DNA from: Pokkaliibacter sp. MBI-7
GTDB taxonomy: Bacteria > Pseudomonadota > Gammaproteobacteria > Pseudomonadales > Balneatricaceae
DNA length: 64,000 nucleotides
Direction of reading: 5' to 3'
NCBI RefSeq assembly: GCF_029846635.1
Contig: NZ_JARVTG010000001.1
Span: 248,001-312,000, forward strand
Shown: positions 25,811 to 35,289 of the stretch, in pieces
How positions within the stretch are numbered: the first letter of the stretch is position 1
How the letters are laid out: the number at the start of each line of letters is the position of its first letter
Made by a program: the position numbers and the translations under genes
The notes under the pieces: model-generated
Told to the model about the DNA's origin: nothing
The model's input: only the letters and a program-made list of their open reading frames with translations
Database searches by the model: none

Positions 25811-26590
25811 ATGCTTGCTGTGATTTCCCCTGCCAAGACTCTGGACTTCGAGACACCAAGCAGCACTTCACGTTACACCCTGCCCGATTTTGTGGACGAC
25901 TCAGCCGAGCTGATCGAACAGCTGCGAGAGCTTTCACCACAACAAATTGCCTCCCTGATGAGCCTGAGTGACAACCTGTCCTCCCTGAATGCGTCGCGCT
26001 TTGCTGCATGGCAACCCGACTTCACTCCTGATAACGCCAAACAGGCTGTGCTGGCATTCAAAGGTGACGTTTACCTCGGCCTGGATGCGGGGACACTGGA
26101 TGAGCCGCAACTTGACTATGCACAGGAACACCTGCGCATTCTTTCCGGCCTGTATGGCTTGTTGAGGCCACTGGACCTGATGCAGCCCTACCGTCTGGAG
26201 ATGGGTACCCGGTTTGCCAATCGTCGCGGCAAAGATCTGTATAGCTTCTGGGGAGATAAGCTGACGCAGGAACTCAATCTGCTGCTCGCACAACAAGGCG
26301 ATTCGACGCTGGTGAATCTGGCCTCCACCGAGTATTTCAAGGCGGTCAACACCAGGAAACTGAATGGGCGCCTGATCACGCCGGTATTCAAGGATGCCAA
26401 GAATGGTCAGTACAAGATCATCAGTTTTTACGCTAAAAAAGCGCGCGGCATGATGGTGCGCTATATGATCGATCAGCAACCCGCCACTGCTGAAGCGCTG
26501 AAAGACTTTGACTATAAAGGCTATTACTTCAGCGAGGAGCAATCCAAAGGGGATACCTGGGTGTTTCTGCGTGAGGAAGGGGCGGAATAA
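25811..26590 (+). CDS. yaaA: Peroxide stress protein YaaA (DUF328/UPF0246)
   Basis: The 259-residue protein matches YaaA: it starts MLAVISPAKTLDFETP and has AFKGDVYLGLDA, LRILSGLYGLLRPLDLMQPYRLEMGT, SFWGDKLT, NLASTEYFKAV and KIISFYAKKARG. In E. coli, YaaA is OxyR-controlled and lowers intracellular iron-dependent damage under peroxide stress; the fold binds DNA. AAGGAATCCCC precedes the ATG. It appears monocistronic and ends at a terminator shared with the convergent gene. No OxyR site is obvious by eye. Confidence 0.94.
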   Translation: MLAVISPAKTLDFETPSSTSRYTLPDFVDDSAELIEQLRELSPQQIASLMSLSDNLSSLNASRFAAWQPDFTPDNAKQAVLAFKGDVYLGLDAGTLDEPQLDYAQEHLRILSGLYGLLRPLDLMQPYRLEMGTRFANRRGKDLYSFWGDKLTQELNLLLAQQGDSTLVNLASTEYFKAVNTRKLNGRLITPVFKDAKNGQYKIISFYAKKARGMMVRYMIDQQPATAEALKDFDYKGYYFSEEQSKGDTWVFLREEGAE

Positions 26591-26630
26591 GAAAGGACTA
26601 TAGTACAGCCCATCATACGTCCTGATACAA

Positions 26631-26670
26631 CAACGGCGTCCATTATGGACGCCGTTGCTATTTCTACTTC
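26631..26670. terminator. Probable bidirectional terminator between yaaA and the Tim44-like gene
   Basis: CAACGGCGTCC-ATTAT-GGACGCCGTTG forms a perfect 11-bp stem at 26631-26657, followed on the + strand by CTATTTCTACTTCTACTT. It sits between two convergent genes. Confidence 0.65.
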
Positions 26671-26687
26671 TACTTGGACGATATGCC

Positions 26688-27644
26688 TCAGCCAGGCTGC
26701 TGAATACCTTCGATAGCCCACGCGCTGTTAGGCTGGCTGGCGTCCTTGGCAAGGTGCCAGATTTCACTGAACTCGCCTTCCTGGCCTGCCTGCTGCTCAC
26801 GGACCCATCCAGAGAACTGGATGCTGGCCACGACCTTGTCACCCACTTGCTGGAAATCGACCAGATCAGTCATCACCGATACTACTTCAGTGTGCTGAGC
26901 CTCACCCATTTGCTCACGCTCAGCTTTGATCTGGGCAAACAGCTCAGGTGTCATATAGCTGGACAGCGTGGCGTAGTCTGCAGAATCCCATGCCTTTTGC
27001 AGAGCACGGAAATGATCTTTGGCCTCTTCCAGGAAGGCATCCTTTTTGAACCAGTCAGGGATTTTCACCTCATCTGCCAGCTCAGCCATCAGCCCTTGCT
27101 CAGTTGAGCCAAAGCTACCGCTACGCATGGCGGAAGTGGCCTGGGGTTGAACGGCCGCCTCGGCAGGCTGTTCATTACGTGCCTGCCAGGGATTATTGGC
27201 GCCAGCATGGGCATAACCCTGATTATCCGCCTGTGATGATTGTGCCTGTTTACGGCGAGTGAAGAAGCGATAGGCCAGAAATGCCAGTGCAGCCAACACC
27301 AGAATATCCAGCAAGCCACCGCCTACACCACCGAACAGCAGGCCACCCAGCAGGCCACCCATCAGTAACCCGCCCAGCATGCCACCCATGAATCCGGGCT
27401 TCTTGGCAGTTTGAGCTGCAGCAGCGCCCGTAGCCGGGTTAGTCGTCGTGCTGGACTTGTTGTACGTGGGGCTGTAAGCCGGTTTGGCTGGTGTGGAATA
27501 GGTCTTACCGAAGGTTTTGCCGCTTCCCAGACGTGCAGCCTCGGCACTTTGCATTCCGAGGCTGAACATCAGCAGGAAGGCAGTAAAAAAAGTCATCAAA
27601 CTTCTATACGAAACTGTTTTAAACAACCGACTGCTTAACAACAT
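26688..27644 (-). CDS. Tim44-like domain protein with signal peptide
   Basis: The 318-residue protein has an N-terminal signal peptide or membrane helix ending QSAEAA (about residue 37). A Ser/Thr/Pro-rich linker follows, then a Gly-rich hydrophobic segment GGMLGGLLMGGLLGGLLFGGVGGG and the transmembrane stretch LLDILVLAALAFLAYRFF. The C-terminal domain (about residues 170-315) has the Tim44/MRP-L45 pattern: EEAKDHFRALQKAWDSADYATLSSYMTPELFAQIK and SVMTDLVDFQQVGDKVVASIQFSGWVRE. The family is widespread in proteobacteria; its function there is unknown. A GGAGAG site is 4 bases before the ATG. Confidence 0.85.
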   Translation of the reverse strand: MLLSSRLFKTVSYRSLMTFFTAFLLMFSLGMQSAEAARLGSGKTFGKTYSTPAKPAYSPTYNKSSTTTNPATGAAAAQTAKKPGFMGGMLGGLLMGGLLGGLLFGGVGGGLLDILVLAALAFLAYRFFTRRKQAQSSQADNQGYAHAGANNPWQARNEQPAEAAVQPQATSAMRSGSFGSTEQGLMAELADEVKIPDWFKKDAFLEEAKDHFRALQKAWDSADYATLSSYMTPELFAQIKAEREQMGEAQHTEVVSVMTDLVDFQQVGDKVVASIQFSGWVREQQAGQEGEFSEIWHLAKDASQPNSAWAIEGIQQPG

Positions 27645-27803
27645 ACGTCTCTCCAGTATTGGCTATATGCATTCTGCACCCGCGCACCTTACACAAAGAG
27701 GGCCGAAATGTGCAAAATTTTCCTTATTTTAAATTCACAGCCAGCTCAAGTTAAAGCACCCTACCCGCCTATCCAAGTTACCGATAGTTTCCGGATCAGC
27801 TAA

Positions 27804-29528
27804 TCACTTGATTTCATGGGAGATTTGCTTTCTTTCGCGATATGACTTGCTCAGCCAGCGCCACACATACCCTGACGCCCCATCAAAACCATCACGCACA
27901 TAGCGCAGCACGTTGTAATTTCCCGCGGTCCATTGCATCAGAGCTGATGCCCGATAACGGCCACAGAACAGGATAACGTCACCTTCCTGCAGCAAGGTAT
28001 CAGTAGTAGGGAGTAACATCAGACCGTTTGACCGCTTGATCATCAGTGGGAAAGCCTTGAGTGCATCCAGCCTCTGCCGCGGGTCTACTTGCAATACGCC
28101 CAGTGGCACCGACTGGCGATCTGTCAGTGCAGTCATGATGGCAGGCGCCTCCTGCGGATCGATCGTTAATGACCAGCTATCAAGCTCCTGGTCATCCACC
28201 ACCTCGCGCATCCGCTCAATCAACTGCTGCGCCCAGACATCACTCTGCCCTCCCATCTGCCGCAGAAAATCCAGCAGTAACGGCGTCTTGATCAGCAGCA
28301 TGATCTTGTTGGCGATGATCCAGGCGGGCTCCATGACATAGTCAGGACAGGCAGCCTGAAAGACGCGTTCGTTGTAGCGCTGATTCTGCCGTGCCACGGT
28401 GATCAACTCAGGGTTAAGCATGCGTGCTGTCATCAGAATCGACAGGTTGTTGGCATCACTGGCCGTTCCGGCCACTACTCCCACGGCCTGTGCAATGCGC
28501 GCCTCCTGTAAGGTGACAGCTTCAGTACCCAGCCCAAGCACCATGTCATCCATCATGCCGAATTTTGCCGGGTCCTCATCAATAACCACCATATCAACCT
28601 GATGCGCTCCGAGGTAACGGTGCAGTGCCTGCCCCATGCGCCCATAGCCACAGATGACCCAGGTGCCTTGCACCTGATGAGCACCAATCTTGGCAGGACG
28701 GTGTCTCGGGTTGACCAGCCAGTCATAAACCAGATGCTTGTAGGGCGAGTGGATCGCCATGGCCAGATATTCAGCAAAGGATTCAAAGGGGTTGACGATA
28801 TGCTCAGTGCCAAAGGAAGCCAGATTGTCATTAATCGCCTGACTCTCAGCACGACTGATCACCGGGGTATGGGTCGCCAGCAGTTTACTGGCAATCGCCA
28901 CCGCCAGATTGGCCTCATCGCTGTTGGTCAGAGCCACGACGCCGATGCAGTGCGGCTTAAGCAGCCCGGCATCAGTCAGAATGTCTGGTTCACAGGCATC
29001 AGCACACAGCGCAGGGACCGCCATGGGCAGCGTATCAGTCAACAGATCATCTATACGCTGCTGATTGATATCCACCACAACCGCCTGAATACCGCGGGAG
29101 GCCAGCTTGTTTACCAGCAGACTGCCGGTGACGCCATAACCGCAGATCAGGTAGAACGGCTCCTGAATTGCCTTGACCGCATTGCGAAAACGCTGGCGGG
29201 CGCGCATCCGGCTGAATGCCTGATCCTGCAGAATCGCCAGCATGGTGCCAATGCCGTACAGCCAGGCTATGACGGTAACGTAGATGGTCAACATCGCCCA
29301 ATAGCGCTGGGCGTCGGTAAAGGCATAGGGAATTTCGCCAAAGCCGATGGTCGACCCCATAAAGCTGACAAAATAAAAGGCATGGAAGAAGCCCATCTGC
29401 CAGGGCTGGCCTTTGTCGTCCATACCGGGAATCAGCACAAATCCAGTGATGGAGATGGCATAGACCACGATCAGAGTAATCAGCGGCCAGCGCAGACGGC
29501 GCAGCAGCAGGTAAATGACGGAGTTCAC
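27804..29528 (-). CDS. Ion channel with two TrkA-N (RCK) domains
   Basis: The 574-residue inner-membrane protein has a two-helix pore module: first helix about residues 10-32, re-entrant selectivity loop STIGFGE, second helix AMLTIYVTVIAWLYGIGTML. Two NAD-binding RCK domains follow, with Gly-rich motifs LICGYGVTGSLLV and VICGYGRMGQALH. This layout is that of a potassium channel or a channel-like cation transporter. The GTG at 29528 (VNSVIYLLLRRLRWP) is preferred; the long upstream frame has no plausible coding character and overlaps the preceding gene. It lies 8 bases after that gene and is probably coexpressed with it. Confidence 0.85.
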   Translation of the reverse strand: MNSVIYLLLRRLRWPLITLIVVYAISITGFVLIPGMDDKGQPWQMGFFHAFYFVSFMGSTIGFGEIPYAFTDAQRYWAMLTIYVTVIAWLYGIGTMLAILQDQAFSRMRARQRFRNAVKAIQEPFYLICGYGVTGSLLVNKLASRGIQAVVVDINQQRIDDLLTDTLPMAVPALCADACEPDILTDAGLLKPHCIGVVALTNSDEANLAVAIASKLLATHTPVISRAESQAINDNLASFGTEHIVNPFESFAEYLAMAIHSPYKHLVYDWLVNPRHRPAKIGAHQVQGTWVICGYGRMGQALHRYLGAHQVDMVVIDEDPAKFGMMDDMVLGLGTEAVTLQEARIAQAVGVVAGTASDANNLSILMTARMLNPELITVARQNQRYNERVFQAACPDYVMEPAWIIANKIMLLIKTPLLLDFLRQMGGQSDVWAQQLIERMREVVDDQELDSWSLTIDPQEAPAIMTALTDRQSVPLGVLQVDPRQRLDALKAFPLMIKRSNGLMLLPTTDTLLQEGDVILFCGRYRASALMQWTAGNYNVLRYVRDGFDGASGYVWRWLSKSYRERKQISHEIK

Positions 29529-29536
29529 ACGCGCAC

Positions 29537-29920
29537 CTAGCGGCGAATCATCACAGTTTCCACCATCAACAGGATGACGGAAGTAAGATTGGCCAACAGC
29601 GCCCCTGCTGACAGCGAGACCACGCTGGCCACGATATTTTCGGTCAGTCCGTCCAGCGAAACATAGTCCGCATAGGCCCATACCCCAGCGGCCAGCAACA
29701 GCTGCAAGTCTGCCACCAGACTGGTAGCCAGCAATACCGCGCCGATGTGTGTTCTGTCACCAAACTTGAGTACAGTTGCAATCAGACTGACCACGATAGC
29801 GGCAAACAACTCAAAGGCATTGTGGTGATTAGCGTTATGAATCTCGCCCAGCACAAAGCCAAAATTGAGAGTCAGTGCCAGCACAATAAAGAACGCAAAA
29901 ACCACCTTTTCTCTATTCAT
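29537..29920 (-). CDS. Four-helix membrane protein of the DUF6394 type
   Basis: The 127-residue protein starts MNREKVVFAFFIVLALTLNF after GGGAGCGGATGGA, a strong ribosome-binding site, so the 50-residue N-terminal extension of the longer frame is rejected. Four hydrophobic segments are visible, with a His/Asn-rich loop (EIHNANHHNAFELF) after the first. It is directly upstream of the RCK-domain channel gene, and the pairing suggests a small channel subunit. I assign the DUF6394 label from memory of similar pairs and with moderate certainty. Confidence 0.7.
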   Translation of the reverse strand: MNREKVVFAFFIVLALTLNFGFVLGEIHNANHHNAFELFAAIVVSLIATVLKFGDRTHIGAVLLATSLVADLQLLLAAGVWAYADYVSLDGLTENIVASVVSLSAGALLANLTSVILLMVETVMIRR

Positions 29921-30249
29921 TCCATCCGCTCCCAACTGGTTCAACTCCACGGTCGCCGCTCGGTATCTGGCCGCGGCTGATTTATGCCGCGCTAGCATAG
30001 CTATTCGCTGGCAATGTGCAAATTGTGCCAACAGGTCAAACCACACACCATCAAGCGGGTACCTGACCACTCCCCGAACCTGACAACCTCAACACAATAT
30101 AAAAGCATTCACCTGGTGGGCCGGCAGACGAATAAAACTATAGTGGAATGCACGCTGGCACAGGTTGATACATCGATATTGCGTCTGACATACTCGGGCG
30201 CCGTCTGCACTGCAGTCGGCCTGTCCCCGTAGTTAAGCAGGAAGTTGCC
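29921..30249. other. Divergent intergenic region
   Basis: This 329-base region lies between the membrane protein gene (leftward) and the gene at 30250 (rightward). A weak + strand promoter, TTGATA at 30165 and CATACT at 30189 with an 18-base spacer, is the only element I can point to. No gene or repeat is evident. Confidence 0.3.
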
Positions 30250-30744
30250 ATGGTTCGCTCGCCAAATGAGTTTTTACTTGATCGACTGCAACAGTTGGCA
30301 CCTCAGCGCGTGGTCAGCATCGGCGCTTGCGTTCCACCGGCACTGCAGAGCTATTGCGAGCAAAACGACTGCCAGATACAGCACTTCGAGACTCACGATG
30401 CCCGCCAGCAACTGCAAGGTGCTACCCCCTCCGAACTGGTCCTGCTCACCGATGCGCTGGAACACCTGCCTCCACTGGAGGGCAGAGCGTTGCTTGGCTG
30501 GCTGCGTAATTACTGTGCCCCGCGCGTCTGGCTGAGCTACAGCCCCACCGAACAGGATGGTGACACCTGCTGGCAGGATGCAGACTTCTATGCGCTGGGC
30601 CTCACCCGCGAACAGGGTTTCAGCCAGGGTCAGCGCAAGCTGGTGTTCTATGCCTTTGACCTGTTGACCTATAACCACGTGCGCACCTGGAACAACCCTG
30701 ACAACTGGGCCAACCCGGAGAACTGGGGAAAATACTGGTGGTAG
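30250..30744 (+). CDS. Hypothetical protein, methyltransferase-like (DUF6231 type)
   Basis: The 164-residue soluble protein has VVSIGACVPPALQSYCEQN and ELVLLTDALEHLPPLEGRALLGWLRNYCAPRVWL. This layout recalls the later motifs of a SAM-dependent methyltransferase (EHL-P motif) without the classic GxGxG motif. The C-terminal tail is Asn/Trp-rich (NNPDNWANPENWGKYWW), which is unusual. I link it to the DUF6231 family from memory only. CAGGAAG lies 8 bases before the ATG. Whether it is catalytic is unknown. Confidence 0.65.
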   Translation: MVRSPNEFLLDRLQQLAPQRVVSIGACVPPALQSYCEQNDCQIQHFETHDARQQLQGATPSELVLLTDALEHLPPLEGRALLGWLRNYCAPRVWLSYSPTEQDGDTCWQDADFYALGLTREQGFSQGQRKLVFYAFDLLTYNHVRTWNNPDNWANPENWGKYWW

Positions 30745-31006
30745 GGCTTCAGCGTTTTGCAGATGCGAAGTCTTGGCATAAGATAGGCGCCAATTGCCGA
30801 TGCAAAATAAGCACCTATTCACGACAGGTTGTGTGGCGAAACAAGCAAAGCGTAAATAACTGAGGATAGGGCATTTACTTGATGTAAATGAGTGTGCCGA
30901 AGGGATTTACAGCACCAGATTGCTGACACGCATCTTTCCGTGTGTATGTCTTTCGCCTCATGGCAGCAGCATCCGATACAGAATTACCCAGCCGGAGTAT
31001 CCCCCC

Positions 31007-31273
31007 ATGAGCCAAGCACGCAACCAACGCTATATGAAGATTGCGACGGCCTGCCTGCAAGCCCTGAAGCAAGTCGACAGTCAGGAACAGAAGGAACAGC
31101 AGATCGAACGGGTCTATCAGGCCATCGACGCCGCCTTCCAGGAAGCCAACCGTGAGTTTGCCCTGCAGCTGACACAGGCACTGGTGGCGCTGGAGCAGAT
31201 TGCCACTTTACCGGAAAAAGAACAGCATCGCGCCCGGGATATCGCTCTGGCCGCCCTGCCTCACAAACACTGA
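31007..31273 (+). CDS. Small helical hypothetical protein (88 aa)
   Basis: The ATG at 31007 follows CCGGAGTATCCCCCC. The 88-residue product is all-helical and charged (QVDSQEQKEQQIERVYQAIDAAF, LTQALVALEQIATLPEKEQHRARD), with no signal or membrane segment. It ends 7 bases before the SRAP-domain gene and is almost certainly in one transcript with it. I do not recognise the family. A short palindrome, CATTTAC-TTGAT-GTAAATG at 30872-30890, lies in the upstream 262-base gap and could be an operator. Confidence 0.6.
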   Translation: MSQARNQRYMKIATACLQALKQVDSQEQKEQQIERVYQAIDAAFQEANREFALQLTQALVALEQIATLPEKEQHRARDIALAALPHKH

Positions 31274-31280
31274 CCTGCTG

Positions 31281-31934
31281 ATGACTGGACGCATTGTTCA
31301 GGTTGAAGCGTTGCAACAGGGGTGGGATCTGCAAGGTACCGCCCCTCGCCCACTGACAGCCAGCTACAATCTCTCCCCCTACCAGTGGCTGGCACTTCAG
31401 CGTCAACCCGATTTGCTTGAGCCTGCCCACTGGGGGCTGGCCCCTTCCTGGATCAAGCGACTCAATGAAGCGCCCTACACCGCCAGGGCGGAACAACTAC
31501 TCACCAATGCCATGTTCAAACGCCCGCTGGCCAGACAACGTGCCGTGCTTCCTGTTGATGGTGTGTATGACTGGATCAGTGCGTCAGGGCGACGCTGGCC
31601 CATCTACATCTCCAGCCCGGAACATACGCTGATGAACATCGCCGCCCTGTGGGAAGTCTACCAGCTGGGCGATATGCGCTTTCTGACCTGTGCATTGATC
31701 AGTGTTCCCAGCAATCCCTTTCTTAGTGCATTTCTGACGCGCATGCCTGCCCTGCTGGATCAGCAACAAACGGCTCAGTGGCTGAGTACAGACACAACCG
31801 ATACCGACGCCATCAAGCTGTTACAACCCTGGTCGGGGGTATTGCAAACCTGGCAGGTAACCGCAGAAATGAACTCTCCGCAATTTCAGGGCTCTGATTG
31901 CATTAAGCCTGTCGGTAAAGTGTTCAAAGGCTGA
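31281..31934 (+). CDS. SRAP-domain (YedK/HMCES-like) protein with lost catalytic residues
   Basis: SRAP proteins form a thiazolidine crosslink to abasic sites in single-stranded DNA through Cys2. This 217-residue homologue keeps fold markers: YNLSPYQW, PAHWGLAPSWIK, AYTAR-like NAR motif, AMFKRPLARQRAVLPVDGVYDW, and LTRMPALL. The start reads MTGRI where the family has MCGR, so Cys2 is Thr. Three other active-site positions are also changed: the Asn of NAR is Thr67, the Glu of the FEW motif is Asp97, and the His before RMP is Leu152. Crosslinking as known is therefore not expected. It follows the 88-residue gene by 7 bases. Confidence 0.82.
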   Translation: MTGRIVQVEALQQGWDLQGTAPRPLTASYNLSPYQWLALQRQPDLLEPAHWGLAPSWIKRLNEAPYTARAEQLLTNAMFKRPLARQRAVLPVDGVYDWISASGRRWPIYISSPEHTLMNIAALWEVYQLGDMRFLTCALISVPSNPFLSAFLTRMPALLDQQQTAQWLSTDTTDTDAIKLLQPWSGVLQTWQVTAEMNSPQFQGSDCIKPVGKVFKG

Positions 31935-32039
31935 ACAACTTGCCGCCGTTGCGCGTTGGCTACCCCAGCACATGCTACGCAAGCCCGTAGTATTCGAATA
32001 TATCGACCTTGCCCGGTCGGAAAGACAACTAGGAGTGTT

Positions 32040-34799
32040 ATGAAAACAAAGTGGTGGTGGATGCCCATGCTCCCCTTGCTGGTATCGATGACAGTACCAG
32101 CAGCCGAGATCAAGAAGAGCCCCAATGACACTCGTAGCTACCAGAGCCTGGTGCTGCCCAACCACTTGCAAGTGCTACTGATCAGCGATCCCGATACTGA
32201 CAAGAGCGCTGCGGCGATGGACGTCAATGCAGGCAGCGCAGACGAACCCAAACAATGGCCCGGACTCGCTCACTTCCTTGAGCACATGCTATTTCTCGGC
32301 ACCAGCAAATACCCCAAGGCCGATGCCTACCAGGACTTTATCAATCAGCATGGTGGCAGCCAGAACGCCTACACCGCCTTTGATCACACCAATTTCTTCT
32401 TTGATATCGATCCTGATCAGCTAGCTCCTGCGCTTGACCGTTTCTCACAGTTCTTCATCGCCCCCCTGTTCAGTGAGGACTACGTCAGCCGTGAAGCGCA
32501 TGCGGTCGATTCGGAGTACAAGGCCAAGATTCGGGAAGATGGCCGTCGTCTGTACGAAACCATGCGTGAAACCTACAACCCCGACCACCCAATGAGCCGC
32601 TTCAGTGTGGGGAATTTACAAACCCTGCAGGATCACGGAGAGCTGAAAATTCGTGACGCCCTGATCGATTTTTATCAGCACAGCTACAGTGCCAGCCGCA
32701 TGCGTCTAGTGGTACTCGGCAAAGAGCCCCTGCCACAGCTGGCAAGCTGGGTTACACAGTATTTTGCGAACATTGCTGATCACCCCACCACCATCTCTCG
32801 TCAGATGCCCCCGCTGTTCACCTCCAGCCAGTTACCCGCTGAACTGCAGCTGACGCCAATTCGTGAAGTTCGGACCCTGAGCCTGACGTTCCCCCTGCCA
32901 CCGTTGCACCAGTATGAGGATAACAAGCCCGTGCAGTACCTGGCCTCCTTACTGGGTGACGAGGGCAAGGGCAGTATTTTGGCTCTTCTCAAATCACTCG
33001 GCTGGGCCAGCAGTCTTGGTGCGGGAGTGGGCTACAACGGCCCCGACGCAGCTACGATGCAAATCAGCCTCAGTCTGACGGCCGCAGGTCAGGAGCACAT
33101 CAATGACATCGTCTCTCTGGTTTTTGCCTATCTGCGCAAGATCGAAGAAGGTGGTATCGACGAGTGGCGCTTCAGGGAAATGGCCAGGCTGGCTGACATC
33201 GACTTCCGCTTCCAGGAGAAGGTGCCGCCGATCAACTGGGTGAGCGGCCTCGCCAATGCCCTGCAGGACCACACTGCGGAGCAGGTGCTCTACAGCAGCT
33301 ACGATTATCACAACTACGATGCACAGGTTATCCGCCAGTTTCTTGGCTATCTCACCCCAGACCATTTGCTGGTAACGTTGATGGCGCCCGGCCTGTCGAC
33401 CGACAAAACCAGCCGCTGGTATGACGTACCGTACCGCTACACCCAACTGAAACAGGAGCAATGGCAGGTTTCGCACCCTGAGTGGTTGCAGCAACTGGCC
33501 CTGCCTGCCGCGAACCCATTCATTGCTGAACAGTTGAATGTCCTGAAAGGCAACGATTCCGCTAAGCCCGAATTACTGCAACAGCAGCCCGGTTTCAGCT
33601 TCTGGTATCAGCAAGATACCTCCTTTGGCACCCCAAAAGCCGACTTCTTCGTCAATCTGCGCTCAGCGAAAACCAACGACACAGCCAGAGATACCGCCCT
33701 GAGTGAACTTTACACCCGCATGGTGGAAGAACAGCTTAATACCCTGACCTACCCCGCCTTTGTTGCAGGACTGGAGTTTGAACTCTATCGCCATATTCGT
33801 GGCATCAGCTTCAAGATCACCGGCTATAACGACAAGCAAAGTGTGCTGCTGGATGAGCTGCAACATGCCTTGCTGCAACCACAATGGAATCAGGTCCGTT
33901 TTGACCAGATCAAGGAAGACTATCTGGATGAGCTCCGTAACCGCAAAGAATCCATGCCCTACAAGGTCAGCATGGGTCGTCTGTCTGAACGCCTGATGCC
34001 GTCGTTTCACACCAGCGCCGAGATAATCAGTGCGCTGCAGGGCATCAGCCTGAATGACCTGCAGCAGTTTGTTCCCGCATGGCGCCAGCAGATTCAGGTA
34101 GTAGTGCTTGCGCATGGCAATCTGGAGCAGCAACAGGCCCACTCCATGGCGGAGAAGGTAAAACACGCCTGGCTGGATAAGGCCCAACCTGCCGATGTGC
34201 CACGTGCAACAATTGATGCGCTACCCGCTGGCTATCAAGAAAGCATCAGCGAACAGGGACCTCATAAGGACACCGCGATCACCTGGTACTGGCAGGCTGA
34301 TCAGGATGACCTGAAGCATCGTGCCGCTTTCGCCTTGCTCAGCCAGATTATTTCCACCCCTTTCTACGCAGATCTGCGCACTCGTCAGCAACTGGGCTAT
34401 ATCGTGTTCGCTACCCCGATGCCGATCATGGACTGGCCCGGCATCGGCTTGGTATTACAGTCACCGTCGGCAGATGCCGTCACCCTCACCACCAGGGTCG
34501 ATCAATTCATGCAAGATTTCCGTACACAGCTGCAGCACCTGAGCAACGATCAGCTACAAACCTTCAAACAGGGCTTAATGAGCGATCTGAGCAAGCCTGA
34601 TCAGACCCTGTACGAGCGGAGTAACTACTACTGGCGAGAAATTGATCGCGGCGCCTACGACTTCGACAGCCGCAATGAGCTGTTAAAAGCCATTGGTGCT
34701 ATCGACAAAGCCACGTTACTGACCATCTACGACCACATGCTGTCACCACAACAACGACGCGCACTGATTGTGACCGCCTCTCCCGAACCCCAGAAATAG
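32040..34799 (+). CDS. Periplasmic M16 (pitrilysin-like) zinc protease
   Basis: The 919-residue protein starts MKTKWWWMPMLPLLVSMTVP, a signal peptide ending near AAE. It has the inverted zinc motif HFLEH (His78, Glu81, His82), with the third ligand Glu in the AVDSEYKAK segment, about 75 residues downstream. The C-terminal half has the inactive M16 domain with LRTRQQLGYIVF, the usual substrate-grip motif. Layout and length match E. coli protease III (Ptr, 962 aa). The ATG at 32040 is preferred (GGAGTGTT upstream) over the frame opening at 31956. Substrates are probably small peptides in the periplasm. Confidence 0.9.
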   Translation: MKTKWWWMPMLPLLVSMTVPAAEIKKSPNDTRSYQSLVLPNHLQVLLISDPDTDKSAAAMDVNAGSADEPKQWPGLAHFLEHMLFLGTSKYPKADAYQDFINQHGGSQNAYTAFDHTNFFFDIDPDQLAPALDRFSQFFIAPLFSEDYVSREAHAVDSEYKAKIREDGRRLYETMRETYNPDHPMSRFSVGNLQTLQDHGELKIRDALIDFYQHSYSASRMRLVVLGKEPLPQLASWVTQYFANIADHPTTISRQMPPLFTSSQLPAELQLTPIREVRTLSLTFPLPPLHQYEDNKPVQYLASLLGDEGKGSILALLKSLGWASSLGAGVGYNGPDAATMQISLSLTAAGQEHINDIVSLVFAYLRKIEEGGIDEWRFREMARLADIDFRFQEKVPPINWVSGLANALQDHTAEQVLYSSYDYHNYDAQVIRQFLGYLTPDHLLVTLMAPGLSTDKTSRWYDVPYRYTQLKQEQWQVSHPEWLQQLALPAANPFIAEQLNVLKGNDSAKPELLQQQPGFSFWYQQDTSFGTPKADFFVNLRSAKTNDTARDTALSELYTRMVEEQLNTLTYPAFVAGLEFELYRHIRGISFKITGYNDKQSVLLDELQHALLQPQWNQVRFDQIKEDYLDELRNRKESMPYKVSMGRLSERLMPSFHTSAEIISALQGISLNDLQQFVPAWRQQIQVVVLAHGNLEQQQAHSMAEKVKHAWLDKAQPADVPRATIDALPAGYQESISEQGPHKDTAITWYWQADQDDLKHRAAFALLSQIISTPFYADLRTRQQLGYIVFATPMPIMDWPGIGLVLQSPSADAVTLTTRVDQFMQDFRTQLQHLSNDQLQTFKQGLMSDLSKPDQTLYERSNYYWREIDRGAYDFDSRNELLKAIGAIDKATLLTIYDHMLSPQQRRALIVTASPEPQK

Positions 34800-34873
34800 G
34801 AAAATGACCGATAATACCGCCCGGCCGCCTTCACTGTTTTGCCGGGCGATATCCAGGCATGGGGAAGACAGCG

Positions 34874-35281
34874 ATGTTTACCATCCTTGGTATTGACCAT
34901 CTGGTGCTACGGATCAGCAACTTGAACAGGATGCTGGATTTTTATCTGCATCTTGGCTGCACACTTGAAAGAGAGAACCCAGAACTTGGCCTCTATCAGT
35001 TACGAGCAGGTAATGCACTCATTGATCTGGTCACCATCGACGGCCCTCTTGGCCGTACAGGAGGTGCACCGGCAGAAACAGAAGGACGTAATCTTGACCA
35101 CTTCTGTCTCAGAATAGAGCCCTTTGATAAGGCGGAGTTAGCTTTCCTGCTGACCGCGATGAACCTGGGCACCGGCTGCATCGAGTCACGTTACGGTGCC
35201 GATGGGCTGGGCCCATCGATCTATCTGAAGGATCCTGAAGGCAACACACTGGAGCTGAAAGGTCCGCCGCTCCACCGCTAA
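34874..35281 (+). CDS. VOC (glyoxalase/dioxygenase) superfamily protein
   Basis: The 135-residue protein has the beta-alpha-beta-beta-beta units of the vicinal oxygen chelate fold: IDHLVLRISNLNRMLDFYLHLGC with metal-binding His, LDHFCLRIEPFD with a second His, and YLKDPEGNTLELKG with Glu at the end. It resembles small single-domain glyoxalase-like proteins, and the same residues fit metal binding. The start is the ATG at 34874 after GGGGAAGACAGCG; an ATG at 34859 is possible. The reaction and substrate cannot be assigned. Confidence 0.82.
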   Translation: MFTILGIDHLVLRISNLNRMLDFYLHLGCTLERENPELGLYQLRAGNALIDLVTIDGPLGRTGGAPAETEGRNLDHFCLRIEPFDKAELAFLLTAMNLGTGCIESRYGADGLGPSIYLKDPEGNTLELKGPPLHR

Positions 35282-35289
35282 CCTTTTCA

